A stretch of DNA of 57,620 nucleotides. It comes from an uncultured Burkholderiales bacterium (GTDB lineage: Bacteria > Pseudomonadota > Gammaproteobacteria > Burkholderiales > Burkholderiaceae_C). Below the pieces are notes generated by a model. The model saw only the letters and a list, made by a program, of their open reading frames with translations. It made no database searches and was not told where the DNA came from. The stretch covers positions 1 through 57,620 of the forward strand of contig CAJAYT010000016.1 in the NCBI GenBank assembly GCA_903949285.1, read 5' to 3'. Shown here one piece after another: positions 28,541 to 38,669 of the stretch (position 1 is its first letter; each line of letters opens with the position of its first letter). The position numbers and the translations under genes are program-made.

Positions 28541-29593
28541 TTATCTAGGAGCACAAACACTTGCAAGCCTTTGCGCTAGGCGGTGCAACGCTTGCCATGG
28601 GTCCTGGGGCCATTGGGGAGACTTCAAGCCCTTGACCACGCCGTCCACGACGTGCGCATCCTTTAACAATTGATCCAGTTGATTCAACCGGATGCTGGGG
28701 AGCACCCTTTCATAGAGTCTTTCTCGATCACCCCAAATTCGTTGCTCTTTTAAGACCACAGACAAAGACCTCCCGGTTTGCGTGGCCTCTTTAACGCGTC
28801 TAAGACTTCTAATTTCCTCAGCCAAGGTATGGTGCGTGAGCACGGCAGCGACCCCCTCAGCCTCTAAACCGTCCAACATTTTTTGCACCCTCAAGGACTG
28901 CCCCTGAAGGACTTCCTGCGTTAACTTGAACACATCGTAGCGCGCTACATCCAAAACCGCCTTCTCAATTTGCACCAGCGTTAACTCTCCCGCAGGGTAG
29001 AGGAGCCCCAATTTTTGGATCTCTTGGTGGGCTGCGAGTAAATTTCCTTCCACACGGTCTGAAAAGAACTTTAACGCACGTTGGCCCGCCTCCCCAGCCT
29101 CAACGCGCTGGCCCTGCTGCGCTAACCGGTGGGCGATCCACTGACCCAACTCATGACGAGAGACAGACTCAATTGGCACGCTCGCACCACTCGCTTCTAG
29201 CGCAGTAAACCAACCCGCATTTTTCATGACCTTATCTGCACGAGGCAAATAAACCAGCGTGAGCACAGCGTCTGAGTCACCCGCAGCTTCAGCCATCTTT
29301 TGCAAAGCTACTGACCCCTCTTTACCAGGCTTGCCACTGGCAATGCGAATCTCAATGATTTGTTTGTCCGCAAAAAGACTTTGAGAGCCTGAGCTTGCAA
29401 GCACCTCGCTCCAATCAAAGTGTGCTCCAAACACAGAGAAAACATGCCTATCCGTGTAACCCTGCTCTAGCGCTTTGCGCCGCACGAGATCACTGGCCTC
29501 TTGCACAAGCAATACGTCATCCCCGTGGAACACGTACAAGGGTCGCAAACCCTTTTGTAGGTGTTCTTTTAGTTTGTTTTGAGGGACAAGCAC
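28541..29593 (-). CDS. holA: DNA polymerase III subunit delta
   Basis: Clamp-loader subunit that opens the beta clamp. The 350-residue protein has the typical N-terminus LYVFHGDDVLLVQEASDLVRRKA and the downstream YLPRADKVMKNAGWF and FFSDRVEGNLLAAHQEIQKL segments. It lies directly after lptE in the order leuS-lptE-holA, which is conserved in proteobacteria. Confidence 0.94.
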   Translation of the reverse strand: MLVPQNKLKEHLQKGLRPLYVFHGDDVLLVQEASDLVRRKALEQGYTDRHVFSVFGAHFDWSEVLASSGSQSLFADKQIIEIRIASGKPGKEGSVALQKMAEAAGDSDAVLTLVYLPRADKVMKNAGWFTALEASGASVPIESVSRHELGQWIAHRLAQQGQRVEAGEAGQRALKFFSDRVEGNLLAAHQEIQKLGLLYPAGELTLVQIEKAVLDVARYDVFKLTQEVLQGQSLRVQKMLDGLEAEGVAAVLTHHTLAEEIRSLRRVKEATQTGRSLSVVLKEQRIWGDRERLYERVLPSIRLNQLDQLLKDAHVVDGVVKGLKSPQWPQDPWQALHRLAQRLASVCAPR

Positions 29594-29613
29594 AGGATGG
29601 ATCTAATGAATTA

Positions 29614-30153
29614 TCAGCGAATGGGCTGCTCTGCGCCCCATTTCCTACCAGCCACAGCAACGCGTCGCATCATCTGCTCAGCAATATCGGTTTGCATGTT
29701 TCGGTACAACAACTGCTCCTCAGCCTCTTTGGACAGAACAATAGTCTCGTTAAAGCTGATATCTCTAAAGAGTGCAATCTCTGTCTCTGGTATCAGCTCG
29801 GCGCCGTCTTGGGTGCGCAGTTTAAAAGCAATCATCAAGCGCAGTTGATAAGCATTGACCGTACCCGCAGCAGTCCGGCCTAAGATAATTTTGTCCTTTT
29901 GTTCATGTAAAACCTCTAAGACGACCTGCGCTTGGTCCATCCGCTTGGGGTCTGTGATCAAGTCCACATTTCCAGGCGCCAAAATCGTTTTGCGCAACGC
30001 TTGACCAAAAGGAGTTTGATCTGAGAAGTTGCCGTAAATTGACTTAAAGGGCGTTTCAACCGGTTGCTTCAATGCAAAACCGCAACCCCCAACACCCAGT
30101 GTTACCGCTAGGGCGAGGAGGAGGCGAGCTACTAATTTGAAGAGTTGGTTCAT
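29614..30153 (-). CDS. lptE: LPS-assembly lipoprotein LptE
   Basis: Outer-membrane lipoprotein that plugs LptD for LPS insertion. The 179-residue precursor has a signal peptide ending in the lipobox VGGC (lipidated Cys24), then GFALKQP and FKSIYGNF, typical of the family. Eight bases after leuS and 20 before holA, so it is cotranscribed with both. Sequence conservation in LptE is low; context makes the call firm. Confidence 0.93.
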   Translation of the reverse strand: MNQLFKLVARLLLALAVTLGVGGCGFALKQPVETPFKSIYGNFSDQTPFGQALRKTILAPGNVDLITDPKRMDQAQVVLEVLHEQKDKIILGRTAAGTVNAYQLRLMIAFKLRTQDGAELIPETEIALFRDISFNETIVLSKEAEEQLLYRNMQTDIAEQMMRRVAVAGRKWGAEQPIR

Positions 30154-30160
30154 AAAGCCC

Positions 30161-32857
30161 TTAAACCACTAGATTCACCAATCGACCGGGAACCACGATC
30201 ACTTTCTTTGGCGCTGCTCCCTTGGACTGATTTTGAAATGCTTCACTCGCAATCGCAATTTGCTCAATTTCTTCCTTGGTCGCTTTGGCGGATACTTTAA
30301 GCGATCCTCTGAGTTTGCCGTTGACTTGAAGCATCAGCTCAATTTCACTGCGCTCAAGCGCACTTGGATCAACACTAGGCCACGGCGCGTCAAGCAAGTC
30401 GCCCCAAACCTTGGCAAATCCAAGCGTATCCCAAAGGCTAAAACCAATGTGTGGACAAATAGGATACAAAATCCGAAGCAACAAAGAAAAGCACTCAAAA
30501 AGCGCTGCATCATCTCCAGACTCAACACCCAACTTAGCTGTCTCAAGGGTGTTGAGCATCTTCATCGCAGCCGACACCACGGTGTTGTACTGCATCCGCT
30601 CATAATCAAAGATTGCTTGCTTGAGGACTGTATGAATTTCAAATCTCAAAGCTGAGGCTTCGCTAGTGAACGCACCATTAAAGGCCTGCGTGGAATAATG
30701 GACGGAGTAGGTTTGCAGGCGTTTTTCGTGTTGTGCTGCAAAACTCCAAACCCTACGAAGAAACCTAAAGCTTCCCTCAACCGCATCATCATTCCACTCT
30801 AGCGTCGCCTCAGGCGGCGCTGTAAACATGGTGTACAAGCGAGCCGTGTCAGCCCCAAATTTCTCGATGAGGTCTTGGGGATCTACGCCGTTGTTTTTGG
30901 ACTTGCTCATTGTCCCCACGCCCTCGTACTCAATTCGAGTGCCTGCGGGTAATCCGTCCTTGGGCTGCTTTAATAATGCGTGCGTTACGCGTCCGTCTGC
31001 ATCGCTTACATTTTCAACTTCATGCGGCCAAAAGTACTCAACACCCCCTTTGTCCGTTGTCCTAGAGTAGATGTGGTTCAGCACCATCCCTTGGGTTAAG
31101 AGTTTGCTAAAAGGCTCATCCACCTTGATGCACCCCAAGTCGCGCATCACTTTGGTCCAAAACCTTGCATACAACAAATGCAAAATAGCATGCTCGATAC
31201 CGCCAATATACTGATCCATCGGCATCCAATAGGACGCGCCTTGGTCAACCATCTTTTGCGTATCAGTTGGATCGCAGTAGCGCATGTAATACCAAGACGA
31301 GTCCACAAAAGTGTCCATCGTATCGGTTTCACGTTTGGCAGGCTTTGCACAAACTGGACAAGATACGTTCAAAAAGGATGCGCACTTGTTTAATGGATTA
31401 CCGCTTCCATCGGGTACCAAGTCTTGGGGCAAGACAACCGGCAAATCTTTTTCAGGTACGGGCACAGCTCCGCACGCATCGCAGTGAATAATTGGAATGG
31501 GTGTGCCCCAGTAACGCTGACGACTTATTCCCCAATCCCGCAAACGCCATGTTGTCTTCTTCTCGCCCAAACCCTTTTGCGCAAGATCCAAGGCTACTGC
31601 ATCCACACACTCGCTGAAACGCAATCCGTTATAAGGACCTGAGTTGACCGCGACTCCGCGGCCCTTCTCAGCGTACCAGTCTTGCCAGCGCGTTGCATCA
31701 AAAACTTTGTATGCAACTGCACCCCCCTCAGCTGGACCGTCTTGAACACCTACCACATCAAGAATAGGTAATTTGTATTTGATCGCAAAGGCGAAGTCGC
31801 GCTCATCGTGAGCCGGTACGCCCATGACTGCGCCGTCGCCGTAACTCATCAATACATAGTTTCCGACCCACAAAGGCACTTTAGCCTGTGTCAAAGGATG
31901 GGTCACAAAAAGCCCTGTGTTGTAACCCTCTTTCTCCTTGACCGCCAACTCCGCCTCAGTCGTGCCGCCCAACTTGCACTGCGCTATAAACTCCGCAAGC
32001 CTTGGGTCGCTTTTAGCGGCAAACTCAGCCAAGGGGTGCTCAGGAGCGACCGCCACAAACGTGACACCCATCACCGTATCTGCCCGCGTCGTAAACACAT
32101 ACAACTTCGCGTTCGTCAGCACCTGGGCGTGCTCGTCTTTGATATCGTGGGTAAATGCGAACCTCACCCCCTCAGACTTTCCAATCCAGTTCTCTTGCAT
32201 GAGCCTGACTTTTTCAGGCCATCCACTCAAGTGATTTTGAACCTGATCCAAGAGTTCTGGTGCGTAATCACTGATTTTTAAATAATAACCCGGTATCTCT
32301 CTTTTCTCAACGACCGCGCCCGTGCGCCAGCCCTTGCCGTCAATCACCTGCTCGTTCGCCAAAACTGTCTGGTCCACAGGATCCCAGTTCACTGTTTGTG
32401 TTTTTCGGTAGGCAATTCCCTTGTCTAGCATCTTGAGAAATAGCCACTGATTCCACTTGTAATAGCTCGGATCGCAAGTAGCGATCTCTCTGGACCAGTC
32501 AATCGCAAGCCCCATCGCCTTCATCTGCTTTTTCATGTAAGCGATGTTTTCATAGGTCCATTTGGCAGGTGGAACTTTGTTTTTAAGCGCCGCATTTTCT
32601 GCAGGCAATCCAAACGCATCCCACCCCATTGGCATTAAGACGTTATAGCCATTCATTCTGAGATGGCGCGTGAGCATGTCGTTAATGGTGTAATTGCGAA
32701 CATGCCCCATATGGAGTTTGCCGCTTGGGTAGGGGAGCATAGAGCATGCGTAGTATTTTTTCTTAGACGCGTCCTCTGTTACACGGTAAACGTCGCCCTT
32801 AGCCCAAACGCTTTGCACAGCCATCTCAACTTCTGATGGATTGTATTTTTCTTGCAT
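30161..32857 (-). CDS. leuS: Leucyl-tRNA synthetase
   Basis: Charges tRNA-Leu and edits mischarged products. The 898-residue class I synthetase has [12 protein letters not shown] (HIGH motif, residues 49-52), the CP1 editing domain with [21 protein letters not shown], a zinc-type segment [11 protein letters not shown] with CPVCAKP, and [13 protein letters not shown] (KMSKS). Complete. It heads the leuS-lptE-holA unit, about 160 bases from dapB. Confidence 0.97.
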   Translation of the reverse strand: MQEKYNPSEVEMAVQSVWAKGDVYRVTEDASKKKYYACSMLPYPSGKLHMGHVRNYTINDMLTRHLRMNGYNVLMPMGWDAFGLPAENAALKNKVPPAKWTYENIAYMKKQMKAMGLAIDWSREIATCDPSYYKWNQWLFLKMLDKGIAYRKTQTVNWDPVDQTVLANEQVIDGKGWRTGAVVEKREIPGYYLKISDYAPELLDQVQNHLSGWPEKVRLMQENWIGKSEGVRFAFTHDIKDEHAQVLTNAKLYVFTTRADTVMGVTFVAVAPEHPLAEFAAKSDPRLAEFIAQCKLGGTTEAELAVKEKEGYNTGLFVTHPLTQAKVPLWVGNYVLMSYGDGAVMGVPAHDERDFAFAIKYKLPILDVVGVQDGPAEGGAVAYKVFDATRWQDWYAEKGRGVAVNSGPYNGLRFSECVDAVALDLAQKGLGEKKTTWRLRDWGISRQRYWGTPIPIIHCDACGAVPVPEKDLPVVLPQDLVPDGSGNPLNKCASFLNVSCPVCAKPAKRETDTMDTFVDSSWYYMRYCDPTDTQKMVDQGASYWMPMDQYIGGIEHAILHLLYARFWTKVMRDLGCIKVDEPFSKLLTQGMVLNHIYSRTTDKGGVEYFWPHEVENVSDADGRVTHALLKQPKDGLPAGTRIEYEGVGTMSKSKNNGVDPQDLIEKFGADTARLYTMFTAPPEATLEWNDDAVEGSFRFLRRVWSFAAQHEKRLQTYSVHYSTQAFNGAFTSEASALRFEIHTVLKQAIFDYERMQYNTVVSAAMKMLNTLETAKLGVESGDDAALFECFSLLLRILYPICPHIGFSLWDTLGFAKVWGDLLDAPWPSVDPSALERSEIELMLQVNGKLRGSLKVSAKATKEEIEQIAIASEAFQNQSKGAAPKKVIVVPGRLVNLVV

Positions 32858-33018
32858 AAATAATTTGAAAATAAGTAAAACAAATAATCAGTCACGATCC
32901 AAATAAGCTTGCAACCAAAGCATGGGACAGGGCGGTGACGTTCAGAGTCTTTAAGCCAATCGGGGTAGAGCTGAGCAGGAGCAGGTCCAATGGGGGTTAC
33001 GCTGAATAGTTCGATGTA

Positions 33019-33837
33019 TCAATGGTTCAAATCTAGAACATCAAACATATCAAACAGTCCCGTCTTCTTGAGCGCCAAAAAGCGAGTCGCCTTCATGCTC
33101 CCCTGCGCGTAGTTTGATCGACTAGAGGAGCGATGCGTGATCTCAATACGCTCACCCTCACCCGCAAACATCGCCGTATGGTCCCCCACAATATCGCCAG
33201 CCCTGACGGTTGCAAATCCAATGCTTCCGGCCCTGCGAGGCCCTGTGTGCCCCTCTCTGACGAATACAGCGTTTGCATCAAAATCGATGTTTTGAGCTTT
33301 GGCGATGACCTCTCCCATTTTCAAAGCAGTACCGGACGGCGCGTCCACTTTATGCTTGTGATGCGCCTCTATGATCTCAATATCGTAGTCCGCTGAGAGC
33401 GCTTTCGCAGCGATCTCCAAAAGCTTCATCGTGACGTTCACGCCTACGCTCATATTGGGCGCCATCACAATGGCAATATGCTTTGAAGCTTCTTGTATCT
33501 CTGCCTTTTGTTCAGACGTAAATCCAGTGGTTCCAATGACCAATTTGACACCCAACTCGCGGCAAACCTTCAAGTGACTCATCGTACCCTCGGGTCTGGT
33601 GAAGTCAATTAATACATCTGCATTTTGCAAAGACGCATGGACATCAGACAGGACGCTCACACCGCTGGCCTTACCCAAAAATCCTGTTGCATCATTGCCA
33701 ATCATTGGACTTGAGGGTATGTCGATGGCACCAACCAAGCGCAGATCACTGGACTGCAACACGATCTCAATTAACATGCGTCCCATTCGACCACTTGCGC
33801 CGGCTATGGCTACGGCAATTTGTTTTGAATCATTCAT
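33019..33837 (-). CDS. dapB: 4-hydroxy-tetrahydrodipicolinate reductase
   Basis: NAD(P)H-dependent step of lysine and diaminopimelate synthesis. The 272-residue protein has the dinucleotide motif GASGRMGR (13-20), the catalytic [20 protein letters not shown] and the C-terminal [15 protein letters not shown]. It follows bamE on the same strand, a conserved pairing in betaproteobacteria. Confidence 0.97.
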   Translation of the reverse strand: MNDSKQIAVAIAGASGRMGRMLIEIVLQSSDLRLVGAIDIPSSPMIGNDATGFLGKASGVSVLSDVHASLQNADVLIDFTRPEGTMSHLKVCRELGVKLVIGTTGFTSEQKAEIQEASKHIAIVMAPNMSVGVNVTMKLLEIAAKALSADYDIEIIEAHHKHKVDAPSGTALKMGEVIAKAQNIDFDANAVFVREGHTGPRRAGSIGFATVRAGDIVGDHTAMFAGEGERIEITHRSSSRSNYAQGSMKATRFLALKKTGLFDMFDVLDLNH

Positions 33838-33856
33838 CTTTGTAGTCTCTTAACTT

Positions 33857-34375
33857 TTACCGCCTAGGCGCCTCAAGGGGAGGATAATTCATAGAAGCGG
33901 GCGCATTATCAACTTCGCTTGGCTGTGTGTTTTGGGGCTTGACTTTAAACGCACTCAACTCTTTTTCAGTTGCCTCCATGCGGGGTAGCTTTGAAGTGTT
34001 TATTTTTTGAGTGTCAATTCGCGCCGCAAACTCCGACTCACTAGGTAACTCATCAGCCTCTACTCGGTCAAATTGATCGACTTTAAAAAAAACTGAAAGC
34101 TTTCTTTGTTGTGGAGGCGTCCCCGTGCGACGAATCGTAAACGCATAGTCCCACCTATCGGCGTGAAAGGGACTCGTTATCAAAGGTGTTCCCAAAATCT
34201 CACGAATCTGGTTTCGTGTCATGCCGGGCCTCAAGGCCTGCACTTGCTCACTCGACACAAAGTTGCCTTGAACCACCTCAACGTGATACGGCGTTATGCA
34301 AGCGCACAAACTAAGCGCGCTGAGTACCAGCGCAAACCGCACACGAACTTTGAGGAGTTGGTAAGGGGCATTCAT
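33857..34375 (-). CDS. bamE: Outer membrane assembly lipoprotein BamE
   Basis: Accessory lipoprotein of the BAM complex that folds outer-membrane proteins. The domain stretch VQALRPGMTRNQIREILGTPLITSPFHADRWDYAF is diagnostic. A signal peptide ends at a lipobox with candidate Cys26 (LCAC) or Cys24. The start is uncertain: I chose ATG at 34375 (172 residues) because a TACAAT box at 34400-34405 would place transcription start near the next upstream ATG (34393). A longer frame reaches 34465. The C-terminal 60 residues are a polar extension beyond the SmpA/OmlA fold. Confidence 0.9.
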   Translation of the reverse strand: MNAPYQLLKVRVRFALVLSALSLCACITPYHVEVVQGNFVSSEQVQALRPGMTRNQIREILGTPLITSPFHADRWDYAFTIRRTGTPPQQRKLSVFFKVDQFDRVEADELPSESEFAARIDTQKINTSKLPRMEATEKELSAFKVKPQNTQPSEVDNAPASMNYPPLEAPRR

Positions 34376-34600
34376 ATGAGTTAAAAGGTTCATCCGATTA
34401 TTGTAACGCTCACCCCCTAATTGCGCTGGACTTACAATTATGGCGTCTGGGACGCAATCCCTCATTTAGGCTGATTTTTCAAGACTTTGTTTTTTGGCTC
34501 CCGCCCAGCGCCTTTTCATCAACCCAGTTCTAAAAACACGAGCCCCACCCCCCTCAGCCCCCCTCTTTGTGTATCCCTCAAGCCCCTAAGGACCCACCCA

Positions 34601-35029
34601 ATGCCCCCCATCGAAGAAGATCTTAAGAGCACTGGCCTCAAAGCTACATTACCTCGATTAAAAATCCTGGAGCTTTTTCAAAAATCAAATCTTCGTCACC
34701 TCTCTGCTGAAGATATATATAGAACAGTACTCGAAGAGCGCAGTGATATTGGGCTTGCAACGGTCTACAGGGTGTTACTTCAATTTGAACAGGCGGGTCT
34801 TTTAAAGCGCAGCCATTTCGAAAGCGGTAAGTCGGTCTACGAACTCAATGAAGGCGAGCACCATGATCATTTAGTGTGCCTAGACTGCGGACGTGTGGAG
34901 GAATTCTTTGATCCAGAAATAGAGGAGCGTCAGCACAAGATTGCAGAGCTAAAAGGCTTTGAGATTGCAGATCATTCACTGAGCTTATATGCCCACTGCA
35001 AGCAAAATCCCTGTCCGCATAAATCTTAG
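34601..35029 (+). CDS. fur: Ferric uptake regulator
   Basis: Iron-responsive repressor. The 142-residue protein ([19 protein letters not shown]) has a winged-helix domain with [27 protein letters not shown], the metal-site HHDH (87-90), and CLDC at 93-96, plus a second Cys pair at the C-terminus. I chose the ATG preceded by AAGGA at eight bases; the frame is open 38 codons further upstream but that stretch is Pro/Ser rich and not Fur-like. Divergent from bamE and convergent with hprK. Confidence 0.95.
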   Translation: MPPIEEDLKSTGLKATLPRLKILELFQKSNLRHLSAEDIYRTVLEERSDIGLATVYRVLLQFEQAGLLKRSHFESGKSVYELNEGEHHDHLVCLDCGRVEEFFDPEIEERQHKIAELKGFEIADHSLSLYAHCKQNPCPHKS

Positions 35030-35051
35030 ATGGGTCTAGCATTCGACCCAT
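35030..35051. other. Small hairpin between convergent fur and hprK
   Basis: ATGGGT pairs with ACCCAT over a 10-base loop in the 31-base gap between the two stop codons. There is no T-run on the 3' side in either direction, so it is not a textbook terminator; it might still act as an end point for both transcripts. Confidence 0.3.
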
Positions 35052-35060
35052 AAAACAAAG

Positions 35061-36023
35061 CTAAGCGTCTGAATCGCCCTCTTTGTCCATCTCTTTTTTG
35101 TGCCGATCTACAAACTCTTCGTAGGTATTGATTCCCCTGAGTTGCAAAATAGTATTGCGCACTGCAGCCTCCACAAGCACCGCTATATTTCGGCCCGCGA
35201 TAACTTGAATGACTACTTTTCGAATGGAGATATTTAAAATATCTTGAGTCAGCGGCTCATGAGGCAAGCGGTCATAGTCCCGCTCCAGCGTTTCACGTCT
35301 AACCAAATGCACAATAAGCTTTAGGCGCATTCTGCGCCTAACAGCGGTCTCCCCGAATATGGCGCGTATATCCAAGAGTCCAATGCCTCGGACCTCCAAC
35401 AGATTTTGCAACAACTCTGGGCAACGCCCCTCAAGTGTTGACTGGTTGGTTCTGTAAAAGTCCACCACATCGTCCGCGACCAATCCGTGCCCACGTGAGA
35501 TGAGCTCTAACCCTAGCTCGCTTTTGCCCAACCCGGACTCACCCGTGATCAAAACACCCAGTCCTAAGATGTCCATGAACACGCCGTGAGAGGTCGTTCT
35601 ATCCGCAAAATGGCGAGACAAATAGGCGCTTAATAAATCGATCACAAAGGCGGACGCCTCTGGCGTAGCAAAAAGCGGTATTTGCGCGCGCTCACACACA
35701 TCTATCAAGGGCTTGGGCGCAGGCAACCCGTCCGCCATCACCAACGCAGGGGGTTTTAAGCTAATGATTTGCTCAAACCGAGCAAGGCATTCCTCAGGAC
35801 TGCCTTGTTGTAGATATTCAATCTCGCGAGGCCCAATAATCTGTAGCCTGTAGGGGTGAATGTAGTTGAGGTACCCAACCAAGTCAGCGCCCGAATGAGC
35901 GTCTTGGATGGCGCCTTCCTCAAACCGGCGCTCTAAAGCCTCTTGGCCAGCCAACCAATTCCAACTCAACTTTTTTCTAAAGTCTTCAAATAAAACTTGT
36001 GCACTGACAACGGTTGGTTTCAA
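35061..36023 (-). CDS. hprK: HPr kinase/phosphorylase
   Basis: Phosphorylates and dephosphorylates HPr at Ser46 in response to metabolic state. The 320-residue protein has His146 before the P-loop GESGLGKS (161-168) and the HprK signature [18 protein letters not shown]. HPr of this window keeps Ser46. It is the last of hpf-ptsN-hprK, with a 113-base gap after ptsN. In betaproteobacteria the enzyme serves regulation rather than sugar catabolite repression; this is family knowledge. Confidence 0.96.
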   Translation of the reverse strand: MKPTVVSAQVLFEDFRKKLSWNWLAGQEALERRFEEGAIQDAHSGADLVGYLNYIHPYRLQIIGPREIEYLQQGSPEECLARFEQIISLKPPALVMADGLPAPKPLIDVCERAQIPLFATPEASAFVIDLLSAYLSRHFADRTTSHGVFMDILGLGVLITGESGLGKSELGLELISRGHGLVADDVVDFYRTNQSTLEGRCPELLQNLLEVRGIGLLDIRAIFGETAVRRRMRLKLIVHLVRRETLERDYDRLPHEPLTQDILNISIRKVVIQVIAGRNIAVLVEAAVRNTILQLRGINTYEEFVDRHKKEMDKEGDSDA

Positions 36024-36136
36024 AGCTTAAATCGGTTCGGTAGATTAAATGAAAGAGCGCTGCATTGGCTGGTTGCTTTGGCGAGTGAGTGAGTCTTGCG
36101 TTTATGCAGTAGATGCAGTCTAGCCATTTGCGCTAG

Positions 36137-36610
36137 TTAAGCAATTTGGGCCGATCGCCAATTCGTGATGGCCGCAAAGAGTTCGTCGGCATTTGAACTG
36201 GTTTTGAGGCGATCCCTGACCGAGACATCTGCAAGCATCTCTGCAATCTCGGAGAGTATTTCGAGGTGCTTTTGAGTGGAGGCCTCAGGCACCAATAAGA
36301 AAATCAGCAACGATACGGGCTGCTCATCTGGGGCGTCAAACCCAATAGGATTGGCAAGTTGAAACACGGCGGCCAAAGGCGCCTTGAGTCCTTTGATTCG
36401 CCCGTGCGGGATAGCCACACCATGTCCTAGGCCCGTAGAGCCCAGCCTCTCCCTCGCAAACAAACTGTCGGCAATCAAAGCCCTACTCAGTCCGTGCAAG
36501 TTCTCAAACACCAACCCAGCCTCTTCAAAGGCTCGTTTTTTGCTGGTTGCATCCACCTTAACTTGCACCAAGGAGGACGACAAAATGGAGTTAAGTCTGT
36601 TCATAGTCAA
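36137..36610 (-). CDS. ptsN: PTS IIA-like nitrogen regulatory protein
   Basis: EIIA-Ntr, endpoint of the nitrogen PTS phosphorelay. The 157-residue protein has the active-site GLGHGVAIPHGRI, with His69 in the position of the phosphorylated His. Lies between hpf and hprK. Substrates are regulatory partners rather than sugars. Usually next to rpoN in many proteobacteria, but here rpoN is about 24 kb away. Confidence 0.95.
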   Translation of the reverse strand: MTMNRLNSILSSSLVQVKVDATSKKRAFEEAGLVFENLHGLSRALIADSLFARERLGSTGLGHGVAIPHGRIKGLKAPLAAVFQLANPIGFDAPDEQPVSLLIFLLVPEASTQKHLEILSEIAEMLADVSVRDRLKTSSNADELFAAITNWRSAQIA

Positions 36611-36678
36611 GGCATATTATGCACCTGACTATGAACTTATCTAGGGTTGTTGTTTAATTACAAAGTATGCCTTTGTAA

Positions 36679-37011
36679 CTATTGCATTGCTCGTTTGGTG
36701 CTTTCGTGATGATGGTCCTGTATTTTGTCTTTGTGCTTGACGACTTGACGGTCTAATTTATCCACTAAATTGTCGACCGCAGCGTACAGGTCCTCGTGTG
36801 CACTCTCGGCAAAGATATCATGACCTTTGACGAGTATGTTGCATTCTGCGCGTTGTCGTTTTTCTTTTTCTTTTTGGTTATCTATCGTGAGTAAAACTTT
36901 GACATCCACGACCTGGTCAAAATGTCTGATGACTCGGTCCAATTTCTCTGTGACGTAAGTTCTAAGCGCTGGGGTAACTTCCAAATGATGGCCACTGATT
37001 GTTAAATTCAT
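36679..37011 (-). CDS. hpf: Ribosome hibernation promoting factor
   Basis: Binds the 30S decoding region and helps inactivate ribosomes in stationary phase. The 110-residue short form begins [27 protein letters not shown], has the [35 protein letters not shown] core, and lacks the dimerising C-terminal domain of long HPF. A clear AAAGGAG ribosome site precedes it. First gene of hpf-ptsN-hprK. Confidence 0.95.
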   Translation of the reverse strand: MNLTISGHHLEVTPALRTYVTEKLDRVIRHFDQVVDVKVLLTIDNQKEKEKRQRAECNILVKGHDIFAESAHEDLYAAVDNLVDKLDRQVVKHKDKIQDHHHESTKRAMQ

Positions 37012-37190
37012 AAGATCACACTCCTTTAATTACTTACGTCTTTAGGTCAAAGTCCCAAACCTTTCATTTGAGACCTTGGATACATGATGCCCCTGAAATA
37101 AAAAAAATGCAAGATCGAAAACGCAATAAACATTAAATTATTTATGCGGTATTTTTATGCTAAGAGCTTGGGTCATTTGCTTACCATCGC

Positions 37191-38429
37191 TCAGCCTTGG
37201 GTGCCATGAGGCAAGGTGTACAGATGAACTTTTGACGACATCACAACCGCTAAAACACTCGCAAGAGCACCCACCATTGCAGCGGTCCAGTAATGGGTTA
37301 ACTCACCGTTGGCGTTTCGTCCAATCAAATGCCCTCCCACAAAAGCGGCTACGCCCATTGCACCGGATTGAACGGCGCTATTGATGGTCATGAAAGTTCC
37401 CCTCCACTCGGGCCTTGCCGCGGAACTCACCAGCGCCATACCTGGCACCATACGCCCACTCATACAAACGTACAGGCAACTCGAGGAAATAAGAACCACC
37501 CAAAGGGGTACGGGAGGCAAAAGGGTTGTAATGAATAAGGGGATCACTGCCAACAAAACCATGATGCGAAACATCTTTGCCTTACCCACCCTGTCCGTTG
37601 CCTGACCAATCCAGCGCATGGAGAAAAGGGTCGCTAAACCGCCAACTAAATATATGTAAGGTATCTCCTGCATTGGGATTCCAACGTTGGCGCGCATGTA
37701 CAAAGTGATGTAGGGCACAACTGTAAAGCCAGCAAAAACAATACAAGACGATAAGAGGAGTGCGCGTTGATGGTTGCGATCTTTCAACACCTGCACAATC
37801 AAGGGCAGAACTTTGCGACCTCTAGAGTACTCAAGGTGCGCGTTCAAGGAGGGCAGGGTCAAAGCGGCCAAAAGCATCAAGACTGCGCTGAGTCCACCAA
37901 TCACAAAAAATGGAATGTGCCACCCGTACTCAGACGCCAAGAAAAGTCCACCGGGTATGCCAGCTACAGTGGCCACAGAAAACGAGGTCATGACTACCCC
38001 CATGGCCCGCCCCCTTCGCTCAAACGGTATCACGTCGCCAACGATGGTTTGGGAGAGGGCCGACAAAACACCTCCAAATGTACCTGCAGCAATTCTTGAC
38101 AAAATCAGCCAGTGGTAGCTTACCGAAAATGCGCAAGCAATAGTGGACAGTCCAAACAAGGCGTACAAACAAAGCAATAATCTCTTGCGATCGAAGCGGT
38201 CAATGTAGGTTGCTGCAAATAGGCCTGACACGCCGGCGGCCAAGGTGTAGGCAGAGACAATGAAACCAAACTGCGCGTCAGTGAGCGTAAAGAGATCTCT
38301 TAACTGCGGCCCAAGGGGCATCATGATCATAAAGTCAACCACATGGCTGAATTGAATGCCCGCCAAAGTCACAAGCAACATCAGCTCACGTTTAGGGGTT
38401 AATGAGTTTTTATTTTTCATTATCTCCAT
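37191..38429 (-). CDS. MFS transporter (drug/efflux type)
   Basis: About 412 residues with twelve hydrophobic segments. The first loop holds YIDRFDRKRLLL, a variant of the DRxGRR motif, and SRIAAGTFGGVLSALSQTIVGDVIP resembles the helix 5 region of DHA1-type exporters. Two nearby ATGs (38429 and 38420) are both possible; a longer frame to 38477 is unlikely. Substrate unknown. Stands alone, divergent from corA. Confidence 0.82.
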   Translation of the reverse strand: MEIMKNKNSLTPKRELMLLVTLAGIQFSHVVDFMIMMPLGPQLRDLFTLTDAQFGFIVSAYTLAAGVSGLFAATYIDRFDRKRLLLCLYALFGLSTIACAFSVSYHWLILSRIAAGTFGGVLSALSQTIVGDVIPFERRGRAMGVVMTSFSVATVAGIPGGLFLASEYGWHIPFFVIGGLSAVLMLLAALTLPSLNAHLEYSRGRKVLPLIVQVLKDRNHQRALLLSSCIVFAGFTVVPYITLYMRANVGIPMQEIPYIYLVGGLATLFSMRWIGQATDRVGKAKMFRIMVLLAVIPLFITTLLPPVPLWVVLISSSCLYVCMSGRMVPGMALVSSAARPEWRGTFMTINSAVQSGAMGVAAFVGGHLIGRNANGELTHYWTAAMVGALASVLAVVMSSKVHLYTLPHGTQG

Positions 38430-38669
38430 TATGGCCAGATTCCAACAACAGACAGGTTGTAACGCACCTTTACCCAAGGTTTACCTCGATTGAATGTCAT
38501 AATGCATACATCTCAACAGCGGAGAATGTCTCCTTGGAACCCTACCCTAGTCGGTAGCTTTCGGCTCTCAAAGCGCAAAGCACATCAGTGCATATGGCCC
38601 AGAGGTTCGAAAGCAACTCAGTCCCTTCTTTCGAATCTCAATAGCGGCGCTCAACGCGCCCCCTATGCC

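Noticed and set aside
34487..34600. N-terminal extension of Fur
   Set aside because: Proline- and serine-rich sequence without similarity to Fur and without a ribosome site; the ATG at 34601 fits the family.
36024..36136. Small gene between ptsN and hprK
   Set aside because: No open frame with a start and ribosome site; only short direct repeats such as GCAGT.
37012..37130. Sigma-54 promoter ahead of hpf
   Set aside because: A TTGCA is present but the required GG ten bases before GC is missing (GT instead).
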